From assembly GCF_001898575.1 (NCBI RefSeq), contig NZ_MKUD01000020.1, positions 62,001-126,000 of the forward strand: a stretch of 64,000 bases of DNA, in the 5' to 3' direction. A program made the translations under genes and the position numbers. Shown one piece after another: positions 9,311-18,097 of the stretch (position 1 is its first letter; the number at the start of each line of letters is the position of its first letter). The notes below the pieces were generated by a model that was not told the origin of the DNA, ran no database searches, and was given only the letters and a program-made list of their open reading frames with translations. This stretch comes from Spirosoma sp. 48-14 (GTDB lineage: Bacteria; Bacteroidota; Bacteroidia; Cytophagales; Spirosomataceae).

Positions 9311-9396
9311 AGAGTGAAATAGCGAACGAGTGAATGAGTGAAATAAGCTTTCTTTAGCATTTTTCACTCATTCACTCGTTCGCTATTTCACTCTTT
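9309..9396. repeat. Perfect 35-bp inverted repeat built from 8-nt words
   Basis: Arms 9309-9343 and 9362-9396 are exact reverse complements with an 18-nt loop. The left arm is a degenerate tandem of 8-nt words of the form GNGAANNA and begins inside the porV stop codon. It should form a very stable RNA hairpin that could end porV transcription or protect the 3' end. There is no T-run directly after the stem, so it is not a textbook terminator. Confidence 0.9.
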
Positions 9397-9404
9397 CCTT
9401 TTAT

Positions 9405-10685
9405 ATGACTCTCGATAGAACACAATCTCCCGCCTTTCAGGCCATTCACGAAGTACATTTACCTTCTGTTCAATCGCATCGCTTAGACAATGGTGTTCCG
9501 CTGCACTTAATTTCGGTAGCGCAGCAGCCCGTCCTTCGCCTGGAATGCGTTTTTGAGGCTGGAACCTGGTATGAGCAAGTGCCAGGCAGTGCATTTTTTG
9601 CCGTAAAGATGCTTGCTGAAGGAACTGCATCGCGCTCATCAGCTCAAATCAGTGAATACATCGATCGATATGGGGCCTTTCTGGAACTGAATAGTGGACC
9701 CGATCGAGCGAGTGTGGTTATTTACTGCCTTACCAAGTTCCTGCCGAACGTTTTACACTTATTGAGAGAAATGCTCAATGAGCCAACCTTTCCGCAAAAG
9801 GAACTGGAGGATTTACGGAATATTACACTGCAAAATCTGCGAGTCAATTTTGAAAAGAATGCGTATCTGGCTGGTATTCTGCTTCGCGAAAAACTGTTTG
9901 GAGCCGATCACCCCTACGGACGTAGCCAGCGACCTGCTGCTATTGAACAGTTAAATCGTGATCAGGTGGTAGCGTTCTATGAACGAGTCATTCAAAACCG
10001 ACCGTTCCAGATCATACTGGCTGGGCAGGCTACCGAAACCGAAGTAATACTTATCAATCAGGTATTGGGCCAGTCGTTTATCCGAACAGATAGTTTACTT
10101 CCTTTGGCAGATAAGCCGTCAGAATCAGATGAGCGGGTTGTGCTGGCAGAGAAACCGGATAGCCTACAATCGTCCATACGGATAGGGCGTCGGCTGTTTA
10201 CACGTTCTCATCCCGATTTTTTTCGGATGCTCGTGACAAACGAGGTACTGGGAGGTTATTTTGGTTCGCGACTAATGAAGAATATTCGGGAAGAGAAAGG
10301 CTTTACGTATGGTATTTCATCGAATATGCCGTCGTTCCGACGTGATGGGTATTTTATGATCGGTACAGATGTCAACAAAGAAAATACTCAACAGACCTTA
10401 GACGAGATTCAGAAAGAAATTCATACGTTGCAGACGGAACTGGTTTCAGACGACGAACTTGACATTGTAAAAAATTATATGGCTGGCGAATTTGTTGGCT
10501 CACTCAACACTCCATTCGAGATTGCCGACCGCTATAAGGTGATTTTACTGGATGGTATGCCTGCCGATTTTCTGACAACGTATATTTCACATATTCGATC
10601 TGTTACCTCGGAAGATATTATGGAAACTTCTAGGCAGTATTTAGATATAAATAGTCTAAAAGAGATAGTTGTTGGCGGTAAATAG
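9405..10685 (+). CDS. M16 family zinc peptidase-like protein lacking the HxxEH motif
   Basis: A 426-residue member of the pitrilysin/insulinase-like M16B family: N-terminal M16 domain (about 25-175) and C-terminal M16_C domain (about 180-360) with the substrate-pocket segment EEKGFTYGISS. Where active members have HxxEH this protein reads FFAVK (in SAFFAVKMLAEGT), so the zinc ligands and the general base are missing. In this family such non-catalytic chains normally pair with an active partner, like the beta subunit of mitochondrial processing peptidase. No active M16 partner lies nearby. ATG 9405 starts just after the porV hairpin. It has no visible promoter of its own. Confidence 0.85.
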   Translation: MTLDRTQSPAFQAIHEVHLPSVQSHRLDNGVPLHLISVAQQPVLRLECVFEAGTWYEQVPGSAFFAVKMLAEGTASRSSAQISEYIDRYGAFLELNSGPDRASVVIYCLTKFLPNVLHLLREMLNEPTFPQKELEDLRNITLQNLRVNFEKNAYLAGILLREKLFGADHPYGRSQRPAAIEQLNRDQVVAFYERVIQNRPFQIILAGQATETEVILINQVLGQSFIRTDSLLPLADKPSESDERVVLAEKPDSLQSSIRIGRRLFTRSHPDFFRMLVTNEVLGGYFGSRLMKNIREEKGFTYGISSNMPSFRRDGYFMIGTDVNKENTQQTLDEIQKEIHTLQTELVSDDELDIVKNYMAGEFVGSLNTPFEIADRYKVILLDGMPADFLTTYISHIRSVTSEDIMETSRQYLDINSLKEIVVGGK

Positions 10686-10737
10686 GAGTTGATTATAACT
10701 TATTCGCTATATGACCTTGGTTTGTAATCGAAAAAAA

Positions 10738-10768
10738 TTGGCCGTTTAGTAACAATCCCTTAATTTTG
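10738..10768 (+). promoter_or_regulatory. Promoter of plsY (TTG-N20-TAATTTTG)
   Basis: TTG 10738-10740, a 20-nt spacer and TAATTTTG 10761-10768 match the Bacteroidota consensus. The plsY start lies about 80 nt downstream. Confidence 0.65.
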
Positions 10769-10847
10769 GGGTTACATTCCTTTACAGAACCTGCTGTTTT
10801 TGGCGGACAGTTTCTTTATCCAATAAGTACCTACTTTAGTTGAATTG

Positions 10848-11498
10848 ATGAACGTTCTGTTAATTTGCCTTACCACCGTAGTAGCTTATTTGTTAGGCTC
10901 AATCCCAACCGCAGTTTGGTATGGGCAGGGATTTTTTGGAATTGATATCCGAAAATTCGGAAGTGGTAATGCTGGGGCGACCAATACGTTTCGGGTACTT
11001 GGAAAACGAGCTGGAACCATTGTGATGCTGGTTGATGTGATGAAAGGCTACACAGCGGCTGTTTTGTCTACCCTTCTATGGTATGCCGATGTAATCACCG
11101 AGACCGAAATACTTACGTTTAAAATTGTTTTTGGGCTGGTTGCTGTAATTGGGCACCTGTATCCGGTTTTTGCCAATTTTAAAGGTGGTAAAGGCGTGGC
11201 TACATTGCTTGGTATGGTGCTGGCAACGCACCCCGAAATGGCGCTGGTGTGTATCGGAATTTTCCTGCTTGTAGTGATTGCCTCGCAATATGTATCGCTT
11301 GGCTCTATCATGGCCGCTTTAGCGTTCCCTGTATTGCTGCTTCTACAGATTTTCGGTCAGAAAGAAAATCCACTGCTGATTGTATTCGGTTTTGTGATTT
11401 TTCTACTGGTCGTATTTACTCATCACAAAAATATTGGTCGCCTGCTTCGGGGTGAAGAAAACCGAACCGTTCTGATCCGTTTTCGCAAAAAGCAGTAA
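10848..11498 (+). CDS. plsY: Glycerol-3-phosphate acyltransferase PlsY
   Basis: Inner-membrane enzyme that transfers an acyl group from acyl-phosphate to glycerol-3-phosphate, the first step of phospholipid synthesis. All three cytoplasmic motifs are visible: GSGNAGATNTFR (about 41-52), GHLYPVFANFKGGKGVAT (about 105-122) and HHKNIGRLLRGEEN near the C-terminus. Between them are about five to seven hydrophobic helices. At 216 residues the length is normal. ATG 10848 is preferred over the adjacent TTG 10845. It has its own promoter and a terminator, so it is probably monocistronic. Confidence 0.95.
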   Translation: MNVLLICLTTVVAYLLGSIPTAVWYGQGFFGIDIRKFGSGNAGATNTFRVLGKRAGTIVMLVDVMKGYTAAVLSTLLWYADVITETEILTFKIVFGLVAVIGHLYPVFANFKGGKGVATLLGMVLATHPEMALVCIGIFLLVVIASQYVSLGSIMAALAFPVLLLLQIFGQKENPLLIVFGFVIFLLVVFTHHKNIGRLLRGEENRTVLIRFRKKQ

Positions 11499-11517
11499 GC
11501 CTTTTTTCTATACACTC

Positions 11518-11570
11518 AGTTTTGCCCCGTGGTTGCGCGAAAAGTCCGTAACTTCGGGGCAAACTTTTTT
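11518..11570 (+). terminator. Terminator after plsY
   Basis: TTTGCCCCG (11521-11529) pairs with CGGGGCAAA (11555-11563), followed directly by CTTTTTT. The 25-nt loop is long but the stem and T-run are clear. Confidence 0.7.
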
Positions 11571-11646
11571 GGATGTATGATATATGATATAGGAAGTTTG
11601 ATGTATTAATGGCTGAGCTATATCATACATCATACATCATACATCC
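11571..11646. repeat. Heptad-repeat inverted repeat with unequal arms
   Basis: The left arm from 11571 consists of 7-nt units of the type GATRTAT. The right arm (11618-11646) repeats the complementary unit ATCATAC and carries one 7-nt copy more than the left arm needs. The outer ends (GGATGTATGAT) match exactly. The heptad register continues through the loop. It directly precedes the dipeptidase start at 11651. Confidence 0.8.
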
Positions 11647-11650
11647 AGAT

Positions 11651-13012
11651 ATGACTACCTACCTTGAAGCCAACAAACAGCGATTCCTGGACGAATTGTT
11701 TGATTTACTGCGCATTCCATCGGTTTCGGCTGATTCTGCGTTTAAAGCAGATGTACGTCGGGCGGCTGAGTTTGTAAGAGATAAGTTAACGGCTGCCGGC
11801 CTTGATAAGGCAACTTTGTATGAGACTCCAGGCCATCCGATCGTCTATGCCGAAAAAATAGTTGACCCTACAAAGCCAACGGTTTTGGTCTATGGTCATT
11901 ACGATGTGCAGCCAGCCGACCCCTACGAACTTTGGGAGTCTCCTCCGTTTGAACCAACCATCCGTAACGAACGCGTGTATGCACGGGGCGCCTGCGACGA
12001 TAAAGGGCAGTTTTATATGCACATCAAAGCGGTCGAAGCAATGGTAGCAACCGACGGCTTACCCTGTAACGTGAAAGTAATGATCGAAGGTGAAGAGGAA
12101 GTCGGTTCCGATCACCTGGGTATGTTCGTGACGGAAAATAAAGATCTGCTCAAAGCCGATGTGATTCTGATTTCGGATACCAGCATTATCTCAAACGAAA
12201 CCCCTTCGCTGGAAATGGGCCTACGTGGTCTGTCGTATGTAGAAGTTCAGGTGACGGGTGCCAACCGAGATCTGCATTCGGGTGTATATGGAGGTGCTGT
12301 AGCCAATCCGATCAATGTGCTGGCCCAAATGATTGCGTCGCTTCATGATGAAAACGGACGGATCACGATTCCCGGTTTCTACGATAAGGTTGAAGACCTG
12401 ACTGATGAAGAGCGGACTGAACTGGCGAAAGCACCGTTTGATCTGGAAGAGTATAAACGTGATTTGGGAATCAAGGATGTAATGGGCGAAACAGGCTATT
12501 CGACCAATGAACGTACATCGATTCGGCCTACGCTGGATGTGAACGGTATCTGGGGGGGCTATATTGGCGAAGGAGCTAAAACAGTTCTGCCGTCCAAAGC
12601 ATCGGCTAAAATCAGTATGCGTTTAGTGCCTAATCAGACGCCCGACGAAATCACAGACTTGTTTACAAAGCACTTCCTGTCAATTGCTCCTCCGGGAGTT
12701 ACGCTTACAGTGACCCCTCACCATGGTGGAATGCCTTACGTTACACCGGTCGATTCAGTCGAATTTGAAGCAGCCAGTAAAGCGTTTGAAGATGCCTGGG
12801 GTAAAAAACCGATTCCAACCAGAGGGGGCGGTAGCATTCCCATTACGGCGTTGTTTGAGAAAGAACTTGGTATCAAATCGATTCTGATGGGTTTTGGGCT
12901 GGATGCCGATGCGCTTCACTCCCCCAACGAGAGTTACGGCCTGTTTAATTTCTACAAAGGCATCGAAACCATTCCTTATTTTTATAAGCATTACGCAGCC
13001 CTGAAGCAGTAA
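11651..13012 (+). CDS. M20 family dipeptidase
   Basis: Cytosolic zinc dipeptidase of the M20 (carnosinase-like/PepV-CNDP type) family. It hydrolyses short peptides with a two-zinc site. The visible ligands and catalytic residues are His in VYGHYDVQP, bridging Asp in ARGACDDKG, catalytic Glu pair in EGEEEVGS, and the C-terminal His in DALHSPNES. A dimerisation domain lies between (about 190-350). From ATG 11651 it is 453 residues, normal length. The frame is open upstream to 11609, but that stretch is the arm of the heptad hairpin, so 11651 is the better start. Confidence 0.9.
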   Translation: MTTYLEANKQRFLDELFDLLRIPSVSADSAFKADVRRAAEFVRDKLTAAGLDKATLYETPGHPIVYAEKIVDPTKPTVLVYGHYDVQPADPYELWESPPFEPTIRNERVYARGACDDKGQFYMHIKAVEAMVATDGLPCNVKVMIEGEEEVGSDHLGMFVTENKDLLKADVILISDTSIISNETPSLEMGLRGLSYVEVQVTGANRDLHSGVYGGAVANPINVLAQMIASLHDENGRITIPGFYDKVEDLTDEERTELAKAPFDLEEYKRDLGIKDVMGETGYSTNERTSIRPTLDVNGIWGGYIGEGAKTVLPSKASAKISMRLVPNQTPDEITDLFTKHFLSIAPPGVTLTVTPHHGGMPYVTPVDSVEFEAASKAFEDAWGKKPIPTRGGGSIPITALFEKELGIKSILMGFGLDADALHSPNESYGLFNFYKGIETIPYFYKHYAALKQ

Positions 13013-13060
13013 TCAGTTGTGCATCGCAAACCCTTCAAGCCTAATCCTGTCTTGTCTTAT

Positions 13061-14551
13061 ATGAAAAAAACGCTGTTGGCTCTTTCAATAAGTTTCATTG
13101 CTGCCAACTGGGCTTTGGCTCAGCAGGCTCCCACGTCGCAGCCGACTCGTGTCCTGACCCCCGCCGAGCAACGTCAGAAAGAAAAAATAGAGCGAGAAAT
13201 TCAGCGGGAACGGCAAATTCGGGCAGAATGGTTGCAGAAACAGCGTGAGTACGAAGCCAAACAGGCTGAGAAAGAACGGCAGAAACAGGCCAAAAAAGCA
13301 GCAAAAGATAACCCGCAGCCGGAAACGGTCAAGCCGGTCCCGGCTGCGGTAACACCACCCGCTGCGCCATCAGTAGTTCCACCTGTTGTTAGTCAACCTG
13401 CCGAAACAACACCAGCAGTGGCTGAGCCATCACGAAAAGAGCTACGCGAGAAACGGAAGCAGGAAGAGCAGGAGGCCAAGGCTGCAAAAGCTGCACAGGA
13501 CAAAGCCGATCGGGAAGCGAAAGCGGCAAAAGCTGCGCAAGAGAAGGCTGAACGTGATGCCAAAAAGGCTGCTGAATCGAGTTCGGCGTCCCCTCGTTCG
13601 TTTGCGCCACCAGCCCCAGTAGCACCGGCTCCAGTTGCGGCTGAACCCGTAGCTCCACCACAAACCGAAAAGGCGCAGCGTCCAAGAAAGGAAAAGAAAG
13701 CGGCTCCGGTTAAACCTGACTCCATAGCCGAAGTACTTGCCAATTCAGCAACACCATCGGTTGTTCGGGCCAATAAGGAGTTTTTGCCGAAAGGCCATTT
13801 GTTCGAGCCTATTTTGCTGGACCCTCTGGAAGCGCAAACATACGGTAGTGTTTTCCCTGCTTACTGGACTGAAGGTGAAAAATATAAAGGAAGTATAGTG
13901 CCTTTTGCGTTTGGTTTTGCCAAGCCCTTTTATCGACATACAAGTGCGCCCGACCGAGCCGAAGAATGGGTACTGGATTTAGCTTCATTTACCCAGTTTG
14001 AAGCCTACCATGACGCGGTGGCTAACAAAGCCCGTCGGCGGATTATGAACACGGATTACAAAATCAGTATCATCTATAATATCCGGCGGGGCGAGAACAA
14101 TTACCGAATTCGGGTTTATCATCTATCGTCGCACCTGGGAGATGATTACATTTTTCGGAATCAAATAACGGCTCCTTCCCCGAATGCCGTAAACTACGAA
14201 TTGCTGGATTTTACCTATAGCCGAACGGTAAACAACTGGCGGCTCTATGGTGGAGCAGGGGTTGTACTGCGTAAAACCGAGGAACGGAAGCCCCTGAGCG
14301 CTCAATTTGGTACATTTTACAAAAAGCCATCTACCAGAGCAACGCGATTAGTAGGTGGTGTAGATGTTAAATTCTGGCAGCAGACCAACTTTCGGCCAGG
14401 TATTCATGGTGGCATTGGCTTCGAACTGGGCCGTACACAAAATAATTTAACGTTTCTTCTGGAGGGGTATTCAGGATTCAGGCCGTACAGCCAGTACGAA
14501 GATCAACAAACAGCCTGGATTGGCCTGGGACTGTACCTGAACCCGTTCTGA
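13061..14551 (+). CDS. DUF1207-like outer membrane protein with a long Lys/Ala/Glu-rich coiled-coil segment
   Basis: From ATG 13061 the protein has 496 residues. A signal peptide ends WALAQQ, and about 200 residues of charged Ala/Lys/Glu/Gln coiled-coil sequence broken by Pro/Ala-rich linkers follow. A C-terminal domain starts near HLFEPILLDP and contains YRIRVYHLSSHLGDDYIFRN and LLDFTYSRTVNNWRLYGGAG. That pattern resembles DUF1207, a family of predicted periplasmic or outer-membrane proteins of unknown function. The C-terminus ends in Phe, as outer-membrane barrels often do. The coiled-coil part is unusual for the family and could span the periplasm; that is inference. The gene is 48 nt downstream of the dipeptidase and may share its transcript. 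Confidence 0.6.
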   Translation: MKKTLLALSISFIAANWALAQQAPTSQPTRVLTPAEQRQKEKIEREIQRERQIRAEWLQKQREYEAKQAEKERQKQAKKAAKDNPQPETVKPVPAAVTPPAAPSVVPPVVSQPAETTPAVAEPSRKELREKRKQEEQEAKAAKAAQDKADREAKAAKAAQEKAERDAKKAAESSSASPRSFAPPAPVAPAPVAAEPVAPPQTEKAQRPRKEKKAAPVKPDSIAEVLANSATPSVVRANKEFLPKGHLFEPILLDPLEAQTYGSVFPAYWTEGEKYKGSIVPFAFGFAKPFYRHTSAPDRAEEWVLDLASFTQFEAYHDAVANKARRRIMNTDYKISIIYNIRRGENNYRIRVYHLSSHLGDDYIFRNQITAPSPNAVNYELLDFTYSRTVNNWRLYGGAGVVLRKTEERKPLSAQFGTFYKKPSTRATRLVGGVDVKFWQQTNFRPGIHGGIGFELGRTQNNLTFLLEGYSGFRPYSQYEDQQTAWIGLGLYLNPF

Positions 14552-14644
14552 TGTAGGATATATGATGTATGTTATAAGCTGTAGGTGACATTATACTAAG
14601 CCTTATAGCATACATCCTACATCCTACATCACATATCATACATC
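14550..14644. repeat. Heptad-repeat inverted repeat between the DUF1207-like gene and purB
   Basis: The left arm (14550-14578) consists of 7-nt units GATGTAG, GATATAT, GATGTAT. The right arm (14602-14644) is a longer run of complementary units with repeated ATCCTAC words. The inner 15 bp (GATGTATG and TATAAG) pair almost perfectly; the outer part pairs out of register. The word is the same as in the element at 11571. It overlaps the last base of the upstream stop codon and ends 5 nt before purB. Confidence 0.75.
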
Positions 14645-14649
14645 ATTTT

Positions 14650-15990
14650 ATGAGTTTATCTGCATTAACAGCCATTTCACCAGTCGATGGACGGTATCGG
14701 TCTCAGGTTGAGGCACTGGCTCCTTATTTTTCAGAACTTGGCCTGATTCATTACCGGGTACGCATCGAGATCGAATACTTTATAGCACTTTGTGAATGGC
14801 CGATTCCTCAGTTGTCAGGTGTTGATTCGGTACAGTTCCCGGCTTTGCGAGCGTTGTATGAGAATTTTTCGGAGGCCGATGCCCTACGGATTAAGGAAAT
14901 TGAAAAGACAACCAATCACGACGTAAAGGCTGTCGAGTATTTTATCAAAGAGAAACTGAAAGGCTCGCCAGTAGAGCCTTATCTTGAATTTGTTCACTTT
15001 GGGCTTACCTCACAGGATATTAACAATACGGCTATCCCGCTGCTATTAAGTGATGCCTGCGAAACTGAAATAAAACCATTATATCAGCAGATTTTTGTTC
15101 GGTTACAGGAACTGGCAGAACAATGGAAAGACGTACCTATGCTGGCGCGTACGCACGGGCAACCTGCGTCGCCAACCCGGTTGGGTAAGGAAATCCAGGT
15201 CTTTATTGAGCGCATTGAGAAGCAGTTGCACTTACTGTCGGATATCCCTGTAGCGGCCAAATTCGGTGGAGCAACGGGCAATTTCAACGCCCATTTTGTT
15301 GCCTATCCACACGAAGACTGGAAGAAGTTTGGCGATACCTTTGTCGAGAGCCTGGGTATGGTACGTAGCCAGTTTACAACGCAGATTGAGCATTACGATA
15401 TGCTGGCGGCTACGCTTGATGCCTACAAACGCCTGAACACAATCCTGATCGATCTGGACCGTGACATCTGGACCTATGTGTCCATGAACTACTTCAAACA
15501 GAAATTGAAGGCGGGTGAAGTTGGCTCATCGGCTATGCCGCATAAGGTCAATCCGATTGATTTTGAAAACTCAGAAGGAAATCTGGGTATTGCCAATGCC
15601 TTGTTTGAGCACCTATCGGCCAAATTGCCTATTTCCCGGCTACAGCGCGACCTGACCGATTCGACCGTTTTACGGAGTATTGGTGTTCCGTTTGCCCATT
15701 CGGTTATTGCGTTGAAATCGTTGCTGAAAGGGTTGAATAAGCTAGAGTTGAATCAGGCTGCTATTCATGCCGATTTGGAAGATAATTGGGCCGTTGTTGC
15801 CGAAGGTATCCAAACCGTGCTCCGCCGTGAAGGATACCCGCAGCCCTACGAAGCCTTGAAAGCCCTAACGCGTACAAACGAGAAAATTACCGAGCAGGTG
15901 ATTCAGCAATTTATTAATGAGCTGAATGTATCCGATGCTGTAAAAGCTGAACTTCGGGCTATTACACCGTTTAGTTATACAGGACTGTAA
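14650..15990 (+). CDS. purB: Adenylosuccinate lyase
   Basis: Cytosolic enzyme of purine synthesis. It cleaves SAICAR to AICAR and adenylosuccinate to AMP, releasing fumarate. The fumarase/aspartase superfamily signature is present as GEVGSSAMPHKVNPIDFEN near residues 292-310. Other family motifs are TTNHDVKAVEYF (about 94), HFGLTSQDINNTA (about 119) and ARTHGQPASPT (about 168). At 446 residues it matches the E. coli-type enzyme. ATG 14650 directly follows the heptad hairpin. Converges on proC with a shared terminator. Confidence 0.96.
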   Translation: MSLSALTAISPVDGRYRSQVEALAPYFSELGLIHYRVRIEIEYFIALCEWPIPQLSGVDSVQFPALRALYENFSEADALRIKEIEKTTNHDVKAVEYFIKEKLKGSPVEPYLEFVHFGLTSQDINNTAIPLLLSDACETEIKPLYQQIFVRLQELAEQWKDVPMLARTHGQPASPTRLGKEIQVFIERIEKQLHLLSDIPVAAKFGGATGNFNAHFVAYPHEDWKKFGDTFVESLGMVRSQFTTQIEHYDMLAATLDAYKRLNTILIDLDRDIWTYVSMNYFKQKLKAGEVGSSAMPHKVNPIDFENSEGNLGIANALFEHLSAKLPISRLQRDLTDSTVLRSIGVPFAHSVIALKSLLKGLNKLELNQAAIHADLEDNWAVVAEGIQTVLRREGYPQPYEALKALTRTNEKITEQVIQQFINELNVSDAVKAELRAITPFSYTGL

Positions 15991-15994
15991 TGTG

Positions 15995-16064
15995 AGCGGA
16001 AGCCCGCTTTTCTAAGCGTACATTTGTCGTGTAGTACAGTTAGAAAAAGCGGGCTTCTGTCCGC
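15995..16064. terminator. Bidirectional hairpin between purB and proC
   Basis: AGAAGCCCGCTTTTTCTAA-type arms at 15995-16014 and 16040-16064 are near-perfect complements (core AAGCCCGCTTTT). They lie between two convergent genes, so each could use it. Confidence 0.75.
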
Positions 16065-16068
16065 GTTA

Positions 16069-16872
16069 CTAGCCTTTCGAAAGTTCGGTGGCCCGGATCT
16101 GGGCTGCCTTGATACCAGCAACTAACGTATCGGCCAAAGCGCCATTTTCAAACGTTCGTAGAGCGGCTTCGGTTGTGCCGCCTTTGGAGGCTACCGCTTT
16201 AATGAGATCATCCAGCGACTTGTCTGCATTATTGATCAGGTGATAAGCGCCAAGCATAGTCTGTTTAACCAATAAGGCAGAAACGGCATCATCGAAGCCC
16301 ATCTGCCTGCCAGCATCAACCATTGCTTTTACCACATAGTAGAAATAGGCAGGGCCGCTACCACTCAAGGCCGTAACGGCATCGAGCATGGCTTCGTCTT
16401 CCAGAAAAATGGATCGCCCGGTGGCATTGATCAGGTTTTCGACGCGACGCAGGTTGGCTAGATCAACTTCTTTAGCAGCTGTGAAACCCGTAATACCCAT
16501 ACCCAGCATAGCGGGGGTATTAGGCATCGCCCGCACAACCAGCGGATGCCCGAGTTTTTCCTGAATCTGCGCGATTGGAATACCCGCCATAATCGATAAA
16601 ATCACCTGATTTGGCTGGATTATGGCCCGGAGAGATTCGTGAACACTGTTGAAATCCTGTGGTTTGACAGATAAGATAATCAGATCCGTTTCGCCAACGT
16701 GCGGTCCGATGGTTTCTACCACAACACCGGCCTTTTCGGCCTTCAGCGCTTCTGAGCGATCCGCACTTTTTTCAATTAAAAGCAGGTTTTCTTTTTTTAC
16801 CAGATCGTACTGTAAAAACGATTTGGCAAATGCCATACCCATGTTGCCGCAGCCAACAATAGCGATTTTCAT
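16069..16872 (-). CDS. proC: Pyrroline-5-carboxylate reductase
   Basis: NAD(P)H-dependent enzyme of the last step of proline synthesis. The N-terminal Rossmann motif VGCGNMGMAF (about 5-14), VVRAMPNTPAMLGMGITG in the middle, and the C-terminal helical domain with SGSGPAYFYYVVKAMVDAG (about 169-187) and SKGGTTEAAL are diagnostic. At 267 residues it is normal length. It is the last gene of a minus-strand run gatB, TlpA-like, proC, separated from the TlpA-like gene by a heptad-type hairpin. Confidence 0.95.
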   Translation of the reverse strand: MKIAIVGCGNMGMAFAKSFLQYDLVKKENLLLIEKSADRSEALKAEKAGVVVETIGPHVGETDLIILSVKPQDFNSVHESLRAIIQPNQVILSIMAGIPIAQIQEKLGHPLVVRAMPNTPAMLGMGITGFTAAKEVDLANLRRVENLINATGRSIFLEDEAMLDAVTALSGSGPAYFYYVVKAMVDAGRQMGFDDAVSALLVKQTMLGAYHLINNADKSLDDLIKAVASKGGTTEAALRTFENGALADTLVAGIKAAQIRATELSKG

Positions 16873-16887
16873 AATGGATGGGGAAAT

Positions 16888-16957
16888 GGATAAAGGAAGA
16901 AAGGGACGAAGAGAGTGAGATAAGCTTTCTCCCCTTCGTCCCTTTCTTCCTTTATCC
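16888..16957. repeat. Perfect 24-bp inverted repeat with purine-rich arm
   Basis: Arms 16888-16911 and 16934-16957 are exact reverse complements with a 22-nt loop. The purine-rich arm is a degenerate run of about 7-nt words (GATAAAG, GAAGAAA, GGGACGA). It lies between the TlpA-like gene and proC and starts 7 nt past the TlpA-like stop. Confidence 0.85.
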
Positions 16958-16963
16958 TTTCGT

Positions 16964-18097
16964 TTATTTTACTTGTAACACTTCTTCTAATTTTTGCTCG
17001 AGCGCTTCTCCTCGCAGGTTTTTGGCAATGATCTTACCGTCTTTGTCGAGTAGGAAAGTAGCCGGAATCGCTTGTACGCCATACTGCTGGGCTGCTGCCG
17101 ATTGCCAGAATTTCAGATCCGAAACGTGTGTCCAGGTCAGGTTGTCGTTGCGAATGGCTTTTACCCACTTGTCTTTTGTCTGGTCGAGCGATACACTGTA
17201 AATGGCAAAGCCGTGATCTTTAAACTTATTGTACATTCGGACCACATTGGGGTTTTCGGCGCGGCAAGGGCCACACCACGATGCCCAAAAGTCGATCAGT
17301 ACGTATTTGCCGCGCAAAGACGAGAGGAGTATCGGATTTCCGGTGGTATCGCTCAGGGCAATTTCAGGAGCAGAGGCACCGATGGCAACGCCTTTGATTC
17401 GGGCAACCCGGCCAATTAGTGATTTAGCATGAGGACTATTCGGATTCTCTTTCTCGAACTTCTGCGCCAGTTGGTCGTAAACAGCAAAATCGGTATCGAT
17501 ATTAATGAAATTCAGCGCAAATAACGATACCAGCGAGGTGCCCATTTCGGGTAGCATGGCTTTTACTTTGTTGACTACATCCTGCTCGGCGGCCTGGTAT
17601 TCCTGCTCAATCTGAGCAATCCGCTTATTATCTTTCTTTTCCGTAGCAGCCGCAACCTGTTTGTTCCACGTCTGTACTTTGGCTTCCATATCGGTACGGA
17701 GCGTATTCAGCTTCTCGTAATACTCCATGTTTTTGGAACCTATAATGGTAGCCTTTCCCATCTGGCCGGTTTTTTGATCCATTCGAAAGCCGTCGGCCGT
17801 TACTTTCAGGGTTTCGCCCCCTTCAACCAACAGGGCCATTTTTTGTCCACCTCCTACATTAAGAATGAATACTTCTCCACCATCGGCTACTTTGCCATTG
17901 AGGGTGAAGCTATTATCGGTTCCAACTTTTGTGGAGTCGATTTTACGCGTAGGTTGGGAGTTCGCTTCCAGGTAGACATAACTGCCCGGTGTTGCTTTGG
18001 CGATTTTTCCAGTTACGGTAAAAGGCTTTGTGTTTTGTGCGTTGGTTGTCAGGCTTAGGGCCATAAGGCTCGCCAGGCAGCATACTAAATGTTTCAT
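16964..18097 (-). CDS. TlpA family thioredoxin-like protein with N-terminal DUF4369
   Basis: A 377-residue secreted or periplasmic thiol-disulfide protein. A signal peptide ends TTNAQ, then a DUF4369-type beta domain (about 25-120), a helical charged linker (about 120-210) and a TlpA/AhpC-type redoxin domain with the active site FWASWCGPCRAENP. The resolving cis-Pro region (YGVQAIPATFLLDKDG) is intact, so it should be redox-active. Such proteins are abundant in Bacteroidota and reduce or isomerise periplasmic disulfides; the partner is unknown. Its ATG overlaps the gatB stop (ATGA at 18094-18097), which suggests translational coupling to gatB. Confidence 0.88.
   Translation of the reverse strand: MKHLVCCLASLMALSLTTNAQNTKPFTVTGKIAKATPGSYVYLEANSQPTRKIDSTKVGTDNSFTLNGKVADGGEVFILNVGGGQKMALLVEGGETLKVTADGFRMDQKTGQMGKATIIGSKNMEYYEKLNTLRTDMEAKVQTWNKQVAAATEKKDNKRIAQIEQEYQAAEQDVVNKVKAMLPEMGTSLVSLFALNFINIDTDFAVYDQLAQKFEKENPNSPHAKSLIGRVARIKGVAIGASAPEIALSDTTGNPILLSSLRGKYVLIDFWASWCGPCRAENPNVVRMYNKFKDHGFAIYSVSLDQTKDKWVKAIRNDNLTWTHVSDLKFWQSAAAQQYGVQAIPATFLLDKDGKIIAKNLRGEALEQKLEEVLQVK

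Noticed and set aside
13389-13773. Several antisense frames over the DUF1207-like gene
   Set aside because: They are by-products of the Ala/Lys/Glu-rich codon pattern of the sense gene.
11571-14644. Heptad hairpins as the ends of an insertion sequence
   Set aside because: There is no transposase between them, the intervening genes are ordinary, and each element is a complete hairpin of its own.
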